A DNA stretch of 64,000 bases from Eutypella sp. D-1. Its lineage: Eukaryota; Ascomycota; Sordariomycetes; Xylariales; Diatrypaceae. This document shows, one piece after another, positions 13,632 through 24,159 of this stretch. The stretch covers positions 620,001-684,000 of the forward strand of contig JAJTTP010000016.1 in NCBI GenBank assembly GCA_023313575.1, given 5' to 3'. Numbering within the stretch: position 1 is the first letter of the stretch; every line of letters begins with the position of its first letter. A model generated the notes under the pieces. The model made no database searches. It saw nothing but the letters and a program-made list of their open reading frames with translations, and was not told the origin of the DNA. The translations under genes were made by a program, and so were the position numbers.

Positions 13632-15581
13632 ATGGCGGCAACAAATAACCACCTCCTTCCCCTCCGCACACCACAAGCGTCCACACCGAAGGCGACGACG
13701 ACGACGACGACCCCGGGCAGCCGTCGCGCTATCAGCGCGGAGCCGACGGCGATAACGGCGTCGGGGAAACGGCTCTCGCTCTCAGCGCGGCGACGGATAG
13801 CGGTAGCGCCACCCTCGACGACGTTGACGCCGCACGCCAAGGCCGCCTACCGATCCCTCGACCAGCGCCGCGCCGCCATCTTCACCCCGCGCGCCAGCCG
13901 CCGCCGCCGCAGTAGCCTGCGCGATCCCCGCGGCGCCGCCGGCCGCGAGACCCCGCGCGATGTCCTGCGCGACCTCTCCCGCGCCCTGGCCCCGACCTCG
14001 ACCGTGATAGAATCCTCGTCCTCGTCGTCGCCAGCGGGCGGAGACGGTCCCCGCGACGCCGCCGCCGCTGCTTCTAGGAGTCGCCGGCATCGCGGCCGCA
14101 AGAGCGCCGCTGGTGATACCACGTTGGATCCCCTCGAGGAGTTCGAAGAAGAGGATGATGACGACGAGTTCCCGATCGAGCGGCCCCGGTTCTCGCTGCC
14201 GATGATGGAGGACGATGATCTGGACGACCTGAAACCCCCCCGGCTTAGCGGGCTCGAGGAGGATAATTACACGGCGACGTCGATCGAGCTGCCGCGGCGC
14301 GCGTGGAGCGAGGGCCCGCTCGCTCGCTTCGACCGCGATCGCGGCAGTCTTGCCGGTAGCGTCCGCTTCAGCGACTATAACGGTCCCGAGCTCATGAGCG
14401 ACGCCCCCGATATTGACTCCGGTTTCTTCCCGCCGCCCGCCCTGGACGACGACGATGATGATGGGGACGCGGTGCTCGATGAGCAGGCGATGGTCGAACG
14501 GTATGTTTCTTTCGTCCTTTTTCTTTGGCTTCTAAAGCACACTCGCCGCGGCGCGTTAGAGGATTGAGCCCCATGACTTGATGCTGAACTTGTACTGGAA
14601 TAGATTCGAAGACGTCAGACGACAGACGGTCGGCGGAGAGAGCGACTTCGGCCCCATCGAAATTCCCGACGCCGGAAACGATACCACGTTCTTGATGGCG
14701 CCGGTAGAATCTCCCACGCGGGACCAGACTACCGCGCTCGAAGAAGATTTCGATGACGATGACGATGTGGGGGGGCCAGCGATCATGGACGACTACGATG
14801 ATGACGATGGCGATGACAACGACAACAACGACATTAACAACAATGATAGCATCAATCCCGCCGACGACTCCGCTGCGGGGCTGGCAGGACTAATAGATGG
14901 CGGCGACGACATCGGGCTAGACGAAACAACAATGCTCTCGCACACCGCGGACCTGACCAACCGATTACTCCGGCCCGCCAGCGCCAGCGGCGAGGACAGG
15001 AGCCACACAAGAAAGAAAGCGGCGACGGGCAAGAAGATCTCGAAGCACGGCATTGAGTACAAATCGCTGCCGCAGGGGGTGATCAAGCGGCTGGCGACGA
15101 CGTTCGCCCGGACGGCGGGCAGCGCCAAGCTTAACCCCGACGCGCTTGCCGCCGTCACCCAGGCCACGGACTGGTTCTTCGAGCAGCTCGCCGACGACCT
15201 GCAGGCGTATGCCCAGCATGCCGGCCGCAAGACCATCGATGAGAGTGATATGGTCACGCTCATGCGCAGGTACGTCTTCCTCTCTCTTTCTCTCGCTGTG
15301 GAACGCTCACACGATGCACTTGTGACTTCGTCCCGTTCATATGTTTTCATTTATGTTTATGTGTTGTTCCTACAGTGCTGTATTGGTACAGAGATCCTCT
15401 AACAAAACGGTACAGGCAGAGGCAGACGAGTGCGTCCACGACGCCATTCGCCCTGGCGCAGCGACACCTACCCCGAGAGCTGCTGCAGGAACTGCGCATG
15501 CCCGCGCCGCCGCCGACCAAGGCCCCGCGCAAGAAGGCCGGCAGGCGGGTCGAGGTCGACGATGAGGAAGACGCTACTTGA
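13632..15581 (+). CDS. CENPT: Inner kinetochore protein CENP-T (Cnn1/Cnp20), three exons
   Basis: Exons 13632-14500, 14604-15269 and 15416-15581 give 566 residues. I start at the ATG at 13632; the longer frame begins at a GTG. The N-terminal half is basic and disordered and carries TPRDVLRDLSRALAPTS (about residues 107-123), which resembles the fungal CENP-T N-terminal motif linked to Ndc80 binding (inference). Long acidic tracts follow. The C-terminal histone fold starts near residue 433 (HGIEYKSLPQGVIKRLATTFAR) and ends in the fungal tail LAQRHLPRELLQELRM. CENP-T pairs with CENP-W at centromeric chromatin and recruits outer kinetochore (family knowledge). Three acceptors crowd the last intron; I chose 15415 because it gives the usual RRQRQ join. 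It is convergent with Shy1 with only 272 bp between stops. Confidence 0.9.
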
Positions 15582-15853
15582 GACCCCGAAAGTATGACGG
15601 GCTGCTGCAGGTTTCCTAACGCGAAGAAACGCCAACTTTATTTTTTTTTGAGAATTAACAATCGCCTCAAACACTACCACATTTTACCCCTGACATCTTG
15701 ATATACATACAGCGGCAGACCAGCAGGCTAGCTCCATCGCGCACAAACAAGGAGAACGAGAGGACGGAATGATGGGAGATTTCTTTTTGGCTGGCTGCCA
15801 GGTATCGGATATGGAAGAAAAAGAGGCTCCCCTACTCCTAAGTACTTGCTACG

Positions 15854-17249
15854 CTACGACCAGTCTTTGTTGTGGCGCACGCGCCGCGCGAGGTCCGTCG
15901 GCGGCTTCTTGACTACCATGTAAAACATGATGGACGTCGCTACCGCAAGGCCGTACCTGAGGTAGTAGCATGTGATCAGAACTCTGTCCGGGGAAGGATA
16001 GAAAAGGGAGAGGGAAAACAAAGAGGGGGAGGGGAGGTATCGCAAAGTTAGGGCATGTTGTGTGGTATGCCGGTATAGTATAGTCTTACCATGTGAAGAT
16101 GTACTGCGCGTGATTATTCCTGAGGTTAACCTCGGCGGGCCGGCCGATGGGGATGCCCTTGGCCTCGTACTCCATAACTTGGAAGAGATCCGGCTCTGCG
16201 TAGCGGTTTCAAAGTTAGATTTCGGATCGCAAAGAGAGATGTGAGAAACGACAGAACAAATAAAGCATAGCAAGTAAAGAATTTCGCAAAACCGTCTTGT
16301 CGCCAGCAATTCTGAACCACCCCCCCCCCCCCCCCCGAAAAGAAAAACCACAAAGCCTAATAGATAGAAAGTGGGAAGGGAGTAACTGACCCATGGTCTG
16401 CTCAACCCAGATAGGCTGGCTACCAGACAGCTCAGCCATCTGCTTGACGTCGGGGAAGTAGAACTCGCCGAGGTCGGGGCGATTATCAGGCGTGAACATG
16501 TTCTTCTTCCAGGGCTCGCGAAGAAGGCCCTCGACAACGACATCATTCCCCGCAGGCAGGGCCTCGGGGGCCCTAACGCGACGATCCCGCATCTTTTTGC
16601 TGATCCAGCCACGATTGACGAGAACAGTGGCGCCCGCGTCGTCCCCGCGCTCCAGCGGCGTGACGACCAGAAACCCCTGCTCCCCGTCCCGCATCCGCGG
16701 TCCCACGAGCATCTCGGCTTCGTGTCGGAACCGCCCCCGCGCTACCACGCGCCGGAAATCAAACTCGTGCACCGCGTCCGCGTCTACGCGCGGCGGAAGC
16801 GGCAACGGCTCCCGCACTAACCTGTCCTCGAACCGCGCGATCAGCTCCGTCTTCCACCCCAGTCGCTGCACTTGCCACGTCCCGAGTATAAACGCCGTCA
16901 CGGGTATTACGGCTAGGATTAGCAGTCCCGGCCCGTGCCGCCGCTTGCTCCCCGCCCGCACCAGCTCCGGCGGGTTGTCCACTATGCTGCTGAAGTTCGG
17001 GTCGTCCGCTGCCTGTCGTCCCCCGCTCTGCTGCTGTCGCCGTGCGGTCTGGTGCGCGAAGTTGCGGCGCGGGATTCCCGCTGTGAAGCCGCTGCCATTG
17101 GGGGCGCGGAAGCCGGCGCGCGCCGCTGTTGGTGATGCGGCGGTGCGTCCGGGACCGCCGGCGGTGGCGGCGCCGCGCATCTGGGCCTCGAGGGCCTGCT
17201 CGACTCTGCTGCCGAGCGACCGCCTCGACAGCCAGCTGGGTGCCTTCAT
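15854..17249 (-). CDS. SHY1: Shy1/SURF1 cytochrome c oxidase assembly factor, three exons
   Basis: In coding order the exons are 16391-17249, 16090-16195 and 15854-15956, giving 355 residues. The start is the ATG at 17249; the 17300 extension begins at GTG. A long basic presequence precedes a first membrane span (about residues 107-124, followed by GTWQVQRLGWK, a SURF1 hallmark). The intermembrane-space domain includes VLVNRGWISKK and EGLLREPWKKNMFTPDN. Exon 2 supplies VNLRNNHAQYIFTW, and exon 3 the second span (YGLAVATSIMFYMVV). SURF1 proteins act in the mitochondrial inner membrane in early Cox1 maturation (family knowledge). Intron 1 contains a 17-base C run (16320-16336 on the plus strand). 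Confidence 0.95.
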
Positions 17250-18046
17250 TATGCGCAGTTGGGGGGCTGGGCTCCTGAATGAATAATCCAGCCAGTCCAC
17301 TACGGTGCGCCGTGGTAATTTTATGCTGTTATCCGCACGTGGTTGTTGTTAGGATCAACTTGAACCTCCTGAGGTCTCCACCTATAATCGCTTTCACATT
17401 TTAGAAGGCACTTCTAGGTCGATAGTGTATCTTGCGTACCTTTAGCTCAGGTGGTCCACTGTTTACAGACGGAGTGTAGGAGCTACAGTGGGGACGGCGA
17501 TACCAGTAATGCATTTATACATAGGAGTGAAATAGCTTTCAGAATATCCTTATATCCAGTAAGTAAGGTAGAGACATTCATAAGTGGAGCGCCTCCACAG
17601 GCGAGCATTCCCTTGGAGTACGGAGTACATGCTATACATAACCTCTACGTTAAGCTGCGTGGCCTAAATCAATGGGATCATAGCCTTGAACATCGCCTTT
17701 CTTTAACTTAATCGGGGCTTCTCTTTCCACATGATCGCATCGTTTTATCTAATTCGTTTACATAAAAGCTTTCTCACTCTGACTCCCCTCTCTTACATAG
17801 ACTTATAGCATACAATACCTAATTGTAAAGCAAACCTAGGTGTTTAGTAGCTAGGTACATCGTCCTTTGTTAACTTAAGGGGACATCCGGCGAAGTATCT
17901 AATCTTCTCGTTCGACCCCGGTAGCCTGGGAATATTGGATTAGAGTAACGCCGGGCTTCAAGAGATCACCACTACCTACAAACGTATAAAGACCGCCAAG
18001 ATACGTACTTTTCCATCAGGCTGGAGGTCTACGACGAATAGAAGCC
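17250..18046. other. Divergent promoter region, Shy1 / UBX protein
   Basis: 797 bp between two divergent start codons. Contains no convincing coding frame (17451-17711 is open but featureless) and no clear repeat. It presumably holds both promoters. Confidence 0.5.
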
Positions 18047-19835
18047 ATGTTCTTTCAAGGAACCCTACAGGAGGGCATCAATACTGCCCTCCAGGAGACG
18101 AAGCTAGTCGTCTGCTTCGTGACAGGTGTGTACTCCTCCATACTTCGGCGCCGCACCGTTACGTTGAAAACAGTCACTGACAGTAACCACCACAAGATGG
18201 AGAGACCGAAAGCCAGCTCTGGGAGGATGAGTTTCTTGTCGACGAAACAGTATGGAGCTCTCTCTCCTGGTGTACTTGACTTGATACCGCTGACACATAA
18301 GCCAGCTAAAATCGACACTCGAGAGCAAGGCTGTGGTCTTGCGATTGCAAGCTGGCTCGCAAGAAGCCGGGTTCCTCGAGGCGCTGTTCCCCGTACCTCG
18401 GAAACCTACGGTAGTCGTAATCCAGTAGGTTCAAGGGTTTTCTTTTTCTCTTAACCCAGTGCATCACAGGCTTACACGCGCGGTGCCAGGAACGGCCAGT
18501 TGAAGGAGTACATCCCAGCCGGCGTGTCCAAGGAAGAGTTCCTGCGCAGAGCACAGACAGCCCTCGGTAGCACACCGCCCGGCCAGGAAGCAGCCAGCAG
18601 CACGTCAGGCCAGACGCTACAGCAGAGCGAAGGGGCGACAGCGTCCAGCGCCGAGGGAGGAGACGACGCCCCGGGGCCGGTCTCGGAAAATACCCAGAGC
18701 GCCCGCATACAGGCGATGCTGGCGGAGCGGGCGCGGCGTCTGGAGGCGGACAAGAAGGCCAAAGAGGCGGCGGCGAAAAAGGAGGCGGAGGCGCGCGCGA
18801 AGGCGCGAAAGGAAGCCGATGGGAGTGCGCAGCCTTCGTCGTCGTCGTCGTCGAATGCGAATATCGACCCCGCGGAGCGCAAGTATGCCGAAGAGCTGCG
18901 CCATCGCAAGCAGCAGGCCGCCGAGGAGCGGCGGCGCATCCTCAAGCGCATCGAGGATGACCGGCGCGAGCGCAAGGAAAGGGAGGCGCAGGAGCGGCAG
19001 GCCAGGTTGCTGGCGCAGACACAGGCGCAGGGTGGCGGCGGCGGCAGCAGCAACATCAATCCGCCAGAGCGAACCGGAACCGCTACTACTTCCGGATCAA
19101 CATCTTCGACCCAGCACCACCAAACCTGCAACCTGCAAGTGCGCCTGCTAACAGGGACCAGCATCCGCGGGCGCTTCGCGGCGACGGCAACACTGGCGTC
19201 CGACGTGCGGCCGTGGGTAGACGCGCAGGCGGCGGCGTCGTCGAGCGACGCGAGCGGCGAGGCCACCAACGGCGGCGCGTATACGTTCCGCGTGGTGCTG
19301 ACGCCGCAGCCGAACCGCGCGGTCTCAGACGCCGAGGAATCGTCACAGACCCTCGCGGACCTCGGGCTCCCGCCCTCCGCGACCCTCGTCGTCGTCCCCG
19401 CCGCCTCCGCCTCCGTCGCCTCCGCCTACGCCCGCTCCGGTAATCCCGTCTCCAGGCTCCTGGGCTACGCCCTGCGTTTCCTCGCTGCGCTCTGGGCCTT
19501 CATTGTTGGTCTGCTGCTCGGCGGCGGCCGGGCACGGCGGCAGGAGGGGGGTGAGGCTGGAGCACAGGCAGATGGGCCCGCGGACGAGGCGGCGGCCGAG
19601 GCTGCTGGCGCTGGGAAGTCCACGGGGGCGAGGATTCGGGGCTTCGAGGACGATGCGGAGAAGCGCCGGAGGGACGCGCAGTTGTATAATGGGAATTCGG
19701 TGAGTTTTTAATCTCCCCTCTACGCGCTCTTTATGAGTCATATGTAAGACCCCTTCCGGTTGGTATCCGGTTACTAATAGGATACAGCTGAACTTCGAGC
19801 CACGCGGAGACGATGACGATGAAGAGAGCCGCTGA
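18047..19835 (+). CDS. ER-type UBX-domain protein (UBXN4-like Cdc48 adaptor), five exons
   Basis: Exons 18047-18125, 18197-18249, 18306-18424, 18490-19699 and 19788-19835 give 502 residues. The first three exons together with the start of exon 4 encode a thioredoxin-like UAS domain (MFFQGTLQEGINTAL, ESQLWEDEFLVDE, LRLQAGSQEAGFLEALFPV). A charged coiled-coil (ARRLEADKKAKEAAAKK to KEREAQERQ) follows, then a UBX domain from about residue 297 (CNLQVRLLTGTSIRGRF to LADLGLPPSATLVVV), and a hydrophobic hairpin about 406-428. This order matches UBXN4/erasin, which anchors Cdc48/p97 at the ER for ERAD (family knowledge). The acceptors for exons 2, 3 and 4 were fixed by phase and homology because nearer AGs break the frame. 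The last intron has a perfect ACTAAT branch-like site. Confidence 0.9.
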
Positions 19836-20204
19836 TCATGCGGGGAACTGTTCATGTTTACGTAGGCGCTGGGGCGCAAGGTGTTTTCGCTAATTATGAC
19901 GCTACAACGATGGACTCGGATGTGGTAGACTGTTATTTATAGCCTTCATCACAATATTTGCTTAGGAGCGCATAAGGCCCGTTAATTCATGCAGAAATGC
20001 TATAGTTCTTGTATTGTATGTACACCGAAGAGGGGTTGTATGACAACTGAACGGCAGAAATTTGCCTGGTTCCCTTCGACCATCCACCCTTTTCCCGACT
20101 TCCAGAACCGATCCATCATCTCCCATCACACCATCTCGTCCACCCATCCATCTTTTCATTCCCCTCTTCCCTCCGAAGATCGTCTACCCCACCAGATCTC
20201 GTAT
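19836..20204. other. Convergent 3' intergenic, 369 bp
   Basis: Shared 3' flank of the UBX-protein gene (+) and Mix17 (-). Apart from probable 3' UTRs I see nothing. Confidence 0.5.
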
Positions 20205-20796
20205 TTAGTACTGGCTAGCGGCGGCCTGGCAGGCCTTGAGCTGCTCGAGGTACCAGCCGCAGATCTGCATGTTGCCCTGGTGGTCGTCCATGCACTGGGT
20301 GAAGTTCTGCGTGGCGCCCGCGCAGTTGTTGCCCCACGTCTGCTGTTGCTGCTGGTTCTGCGCCGCCGCCGCCGCTTGATCCTGCTGGGGCGCCGCGGCC
20401 TCGCTGCTGCCGCCGCCGCCGAACATGCCGCCGATGGCGTGGCCGATCGAGGAGCCTACTGCTACGCCGCTGTTCGTCACACACATACACACAAGGTTAG
20501 CCATTGTCTCATACTCCCCATTTCGTCTGCTTTACTATACAAACACATATGCAAGGGGATGGATAAGTATACAAGACTTACGCAGCGGTACTGGCCATCT
20601 GGCCGAAGAGGCCCGGGCCCTGCGAGGCAGTGGCCGGGGGCTGCGCCGCGGACGTGGGAGCGGCATGCTGGGCGCTGCCCTGGGCGGGCGCATAGGTGGT
20701 CGCGGGCCGGGTCTGCTGGGCCTTCGGGGGAGCGGCGCGGGACGGGACGCTGGGACGGGCGGGGGCGGAGCGGCCGGCGGATCGTTGACGAGCCAT
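20205..20796 (-). CDS. MIX17: Mix17/CHCHD2-type twin CX9C mitochondrial protein, two exons
   Basis: Exons in coding order are 20582-20796 and 20205-20469, giving 159 residues. The N-terminus is Arg/Ala/Pro-rich with no acids, like a mitochondrial targeting sequence. A central Gly/Ala-rich hydrophobic helix (GSSIGHAIGGMFGGG) precedes a Gln-rich linker. The C-terminal CHCH domain has both CX9C motifs: CAGATQNFTQC and CGWYLEQLKAC. Yeast Mix17 and human CHCHD2/10 are intermembrane-space proteins imported through Mia40, linked to respiration and MICOS (family knowledge). It is divergent from Coq4. Confidence 0.93.
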
Positions 20797-21455
20797 CTTG
20801 AGAGATGAAAAAGGCTGCTTGCTTTTCGTTGGGGTTTTTGTGTGTTGAAGAAAGAAGGGGTGTTGTGGTTGGTTGTTGTCGCAAGAAAAAAAAAAGCCTG
20901 CAGATGGAGGAGGGTTGATGTATGAATATATGTATGTAAATGATTTGAATTGGAGGCAAATGAATGGTTGGAAGAAGAAGCTGCTAGATATGTAAAAATC
21001 CGCTAGTGCGGTCTCTTCTTCCGGCATTAAGGGAAGAACATGTATGTAATTACTCCGTATTATGTACGGACCGGACCAGTCAAGGCACTGCCCACAGTGC
21101 CGGGAAAGAAAAGTAGACTAGCTCTAGGGCCTTGGCACTGCGAATAATTGTGGCCGATTCAACCAATCCGAGATCAGGAAATCGTCATAGTGGATCCGGT
21201 CGGTGCTGTTGGGGTTCTCAATTCCGTTCTTTACTTTATCTATACTCGATAGTTGCAACTACCCTTTAGAGCTCTAGGACATCAGCGACATGTTATTATC
21301 GAGCTGTAGTCTAGTATACGGTACAAGAGATAACAGTCGTTCCATCGTCATCAGACTTATCTACATCGTGAACGACTCTCAACCTAAATCACAGCTGGAC
21401 GGCGCTCTCATATTCGCTGTGTCTCACCTCGACTAGAGTTCTGGGACTTAGCACA
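20797..21455. promoter_or_regulatory. Divergent promoter region, Mix17 / Coq4
   Basis: 659 bp between the two start codons, both for mitochondrial proteins. Includes an A-run leader close to Mix17 (about 20885-20895). I recognise no specific binding site with confidence; a shared promoter is inference from the arrangement. Confidence 0.4.
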
Positions 21456-22382
21456 ATGAGTTCCTCAACAGTCTGTCTGCGCTGTCTGCGTAGCAGCAGG
21501 CCTGTATCCCGCACGGCCCTCCCCGCAGCCCTACTAAGCCCAACATCGGCATCCCATGCACGCCCAGACCCAGACCCGCCGTCCCGGCGGCATTTCTCCG
21601 TACTCAACCGCCCAGCGCCCAACTACCCAGGCCACGTGCCGCTAACGCGGACGGAGCGGGCGCTCCTGGCAGCGGGGTCGGGACTGATGTCGTTCCTGAA
21701 CCCGCGGCGCGGGGACCTGATCGCGGTGGTGGGCGAGACGACCGCGACGCCGTACTTCATCCACCGCCTGAAGCGGGCCATGCTGTCCTCAGCAACCGGG
21801 CGGCAGATCCTACGGGAGCGACCGCGCATCACCTCCACGACGCTAGACCTGCCGCGCCTGCGCGCCCTACCGCCCACGACCCTCGGCGCCGTGTACGCGG
21901 CCTGGCTGGACCGGGAACACGTGACGCCGGACACGCGGGCGCCCGTGCGCTACATCGACGACGAGGAGGCCGCGTACGTGATGCAGCGGTACCGGGAATC
22001 GCACGATTTCCTGCATGCGCTGACGGGCCTGCCGACCGTGCGCGAGGGCGAGGTCGCCCTTAAGGCTTTCGAGTTCGCTAATACCCTCCTCCCCATGACG
22101 GGTCTCGCCACCCTCGCCGTCACGACCCTGCGCCCCACTGAGCGCGCCCGCTTCTGGTCCGTCTACGGCCCCTGGGCTCTTCGTAATGGCGCCCGCGCTG
22201 ATGAGGTCATTAATGTTTACTGGGAGCACGAGATGGAGACCGATGTCGCGGACCTCAGAAGCCGTCTTGGCATCGAGGCGCCCCCGGACCTGAGGGATAT
22301 CCGGAAGAGGGAGCGCGAGGAGCGGAAGAGGGCTAGGGTGCTGCAGCCTGCTGCGGCTGGGAACGCGGCCGTTCCTAGTTAA
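21456..22382 (+). CDS. COQ4: Ubiquinone biosynthesis protein Coq4
   Basis: Single exon, 308 residues, from the ATG at 21456. A basic presequence (about the first 45 residues) indicates mitochondrial import. The Coq4 zinc motif HDxxHx11E is intact: H183, D184, H187 and E199. Other family stretches include [46 protein letters not shown] and [12 protein letters not shown]. Coq4 is needed for the CoQ synthesis complex on the matrix side of the inner membrane and has been linked to removal of the C1 carboxyl (family knowledge). No intron is needed. It is convergent with the PDCD5-family gene. Confidence 0.96.
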   Translation: MSSSTVCLRCLRSSRPVSRTALPAALLSPTSASHARPDPDPPSRRHFSVLNRPAPNYPGHVPLTRTERALLAAGSGLMSFLNPRRGDLIAVVGETTATPYFIHRLKRAMLSSATGRQILRERPRITSTTLDLPRLRALPPTTLGAVYAAWLDREHVTPDTRAPVRYIDDEEAAYVMQRYRESHDFLHALTGLPTVREGEVALKAFEFANTLLPMTGLATLAVTTLRPTERARFWSVYGPWALRNGARADEVINVYWEHEMETDVADLRSRLGIEAPPDLRDIRKREREERKRARVLQPAAAGNAAVPS

Positions 22383-22736
22383 TTTGGGGGACCATTACGA
22401 AAAAGGTTATTCCTTCTGTTGATGACGGATAGCTATGGGGAATGATCCGTCTTCATAACTGTATATTACTGTGCCACCCGTGCTGATTTCACGATGGACA
22501 TGCTATGGGGGTGTAACTCGCCCGCGTAAAAATCCCCTAGATACAATAGAAGTAACGCCGTGGCCGTATCGCGTGATTCAATCATTCCTTCGTACCGTGC
22601 CATGCCATGTCATTGGTTTCTTCCTAGGCATTTAGCTTTCTCTCAATTTTCCCACAGCCAGCCATATTCCCACCCCGCACCTGCAAACCCTTGACCCCCC
22701 CAGCCCCCCTCCCACTCTCTCCAGCGCGCACGCCTC
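22383..22736. other. Convergent 3' intergenic, 354 bp
   Basis: Shared 3' flank of Coq4 (+) and the PDCD5-family gene (-). No other feature is seen. Confidence 0.5.
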
Positions 22737-23538
22737 TCACAGATCCAGCAAATCGTCATCGTCGTCGTCGTCCCAGCCCTTGCGGCGGTCCACGACGATC
22801 TTCTGGCCGGCCTCGCGGCTGTGGGTGTCGGCGACGGCGCTGAGGAGTTCCTTGAGCTGGTCCTCGGTGACCTTCTGCCGCAGCTGGCCCGTCCGCGCCA
22901 GCATGATGAGTCGGTTCTCGACGTCCGTCGCCCGCTGCTCCTTCACTAGCCGGATCCGCCCTAGTCGGTCCGCCGCCTCCGGGTGTAGGATCTGGTCTAG
23001 GATCGATTTGCGCGCCTCCGCTGTTTAGCAGCCCCGTGGTGTTAGCTTCGCTGCATGCCCTTTATTTGACTGTGTCTAAGTCAAGGTTTCGTGCGTCGTT
23101 CTGTTGATCGATCGATCGACCACATTCTTAACAGGAAAAGGGGTGAAATCTTATCTCGTACCTTCCTGTCTATTGATCATCATCGCCAGTCAGCAACCAT
23201 CCCCATGTCCCCGAGGGAAAGACCAGTTCATCATGCACACAAGACTTACTGCCTCTGCTGCTCAGCCTGGTCCTGTGCAGAACCACCCGCAGGACCGCCG
23301 CCGCCCCGCTGAGCTCCCGCGCCAGCACCACCTCCGCCGCCTTGCGCCTTCAGCTGTTCGAGTCGGGCCTTTCGGATCTTAGTGATGATGCGGGCCGGTG
23401 GGTGGCCGCCCCTCTAATGTTAGCATGCATGTATGTATGGCACCCACGTGTCGCAACACATCGCATCGAGTCGTGTCTGGGCGGGAATACTATACTGAAT
23501 GGAGAGACACTCACCTGCTCCAGCTCTGCGTCGTCCAT
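22737..23538 (-). CDS. PDCD5-family protein with an 8-nt microexon, four exons
   Basis: Exons in coding order: 23515-23538, 23250-23377, 23162-23169 and 22737-23020, 147 residues in total. It starts MDDAELEQ|IRKARLEQL, then a Gly/Ala-rich insert, QDQAEQQRQ, and the conserved core EARKSILDQIL, EAADRLGRIRLVKEQRATDVENRLIMLARTGQ and an acidic end (DDDDDDDLLDL). Joining exon 2 directly to the last exon puts the core out of frame; an 8-nt exon (AG|ACAGGAAG|GT) restores phase and adds the residues expected in fungal homologues (QQEAEAR). The family (human PDCD5, yeast Sdd2) is a small helical nucleic-acid or chaperonin-binding protein (family knowledge). Intron 1 has another in-frame acceptor further upstream (about 23411), less like the family. 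Confidence 0.9.
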
Positions 23539-24159
23539 TGTTCGTGTTGGTTCGTGGGATTCCGGCCGGGCGGCTTTCTCTTCGGCGTATGTTCTACTAG
23601 TTGGGTGTAGGTGTTGGCCCTGTCGTGATTTGCTACGACATAGGATGATAATATGTATGGATTCTTACTTAGCTTACCAGCCTAACTTTCAGGTATGTAA
23701 TCAGCTGAGTAGGTGGTGATAATGAGTCCCGTAGGTGGGTATGCAGCTACCTATGTCACCTTATGGTGGGGTTAACAAATTGGAGCTTGGCAAGCTCTCG
23801 GATATTCATGATAGTGGGGGATCTTCGTGCACATGACTCTACACGTAATATGCATGTAATGCGGTGGTACTACCGTATATTATATCGAGGCGGCCCCCCC
23901 ATTTGCCCCCCTTTAACCCTTCTGCAACACCACGGGCTTGACCAGGTTTATTTACAAGAATCGATTTATTCCATAGACGATTAGGGGGGGGCGGGGGGGG
24001 GGGGGGGGAATACGCCCCCCGGTATACGGATCCTCATCATGGGTGCGGAAGTAGTAAGCTAGTCGAACCAGAAGCCCATTGGTAATAACACTGTGCACCA
24101 TCTCTTGTCCACTTGATCTGCCATTTCCTCCTCAACCCCGCCAACAGGCCCAAGTGACC
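23539..24159. other. Intergenic, 621 bp
   Basis: Contains a compound G run (8 G at 23984-23991, a C, then 16 G to 24008). The rest is unremarkable flank. Confidence 0.5.

Noticed and set aside
23378..23413. Upstream in-frame acceptor for PDCD5 exon 2
   Set aside because: Would add RGGHPPARIITK between MDDAELEQ and IRKARL, unlike the family, although it is possible as an alternative form.
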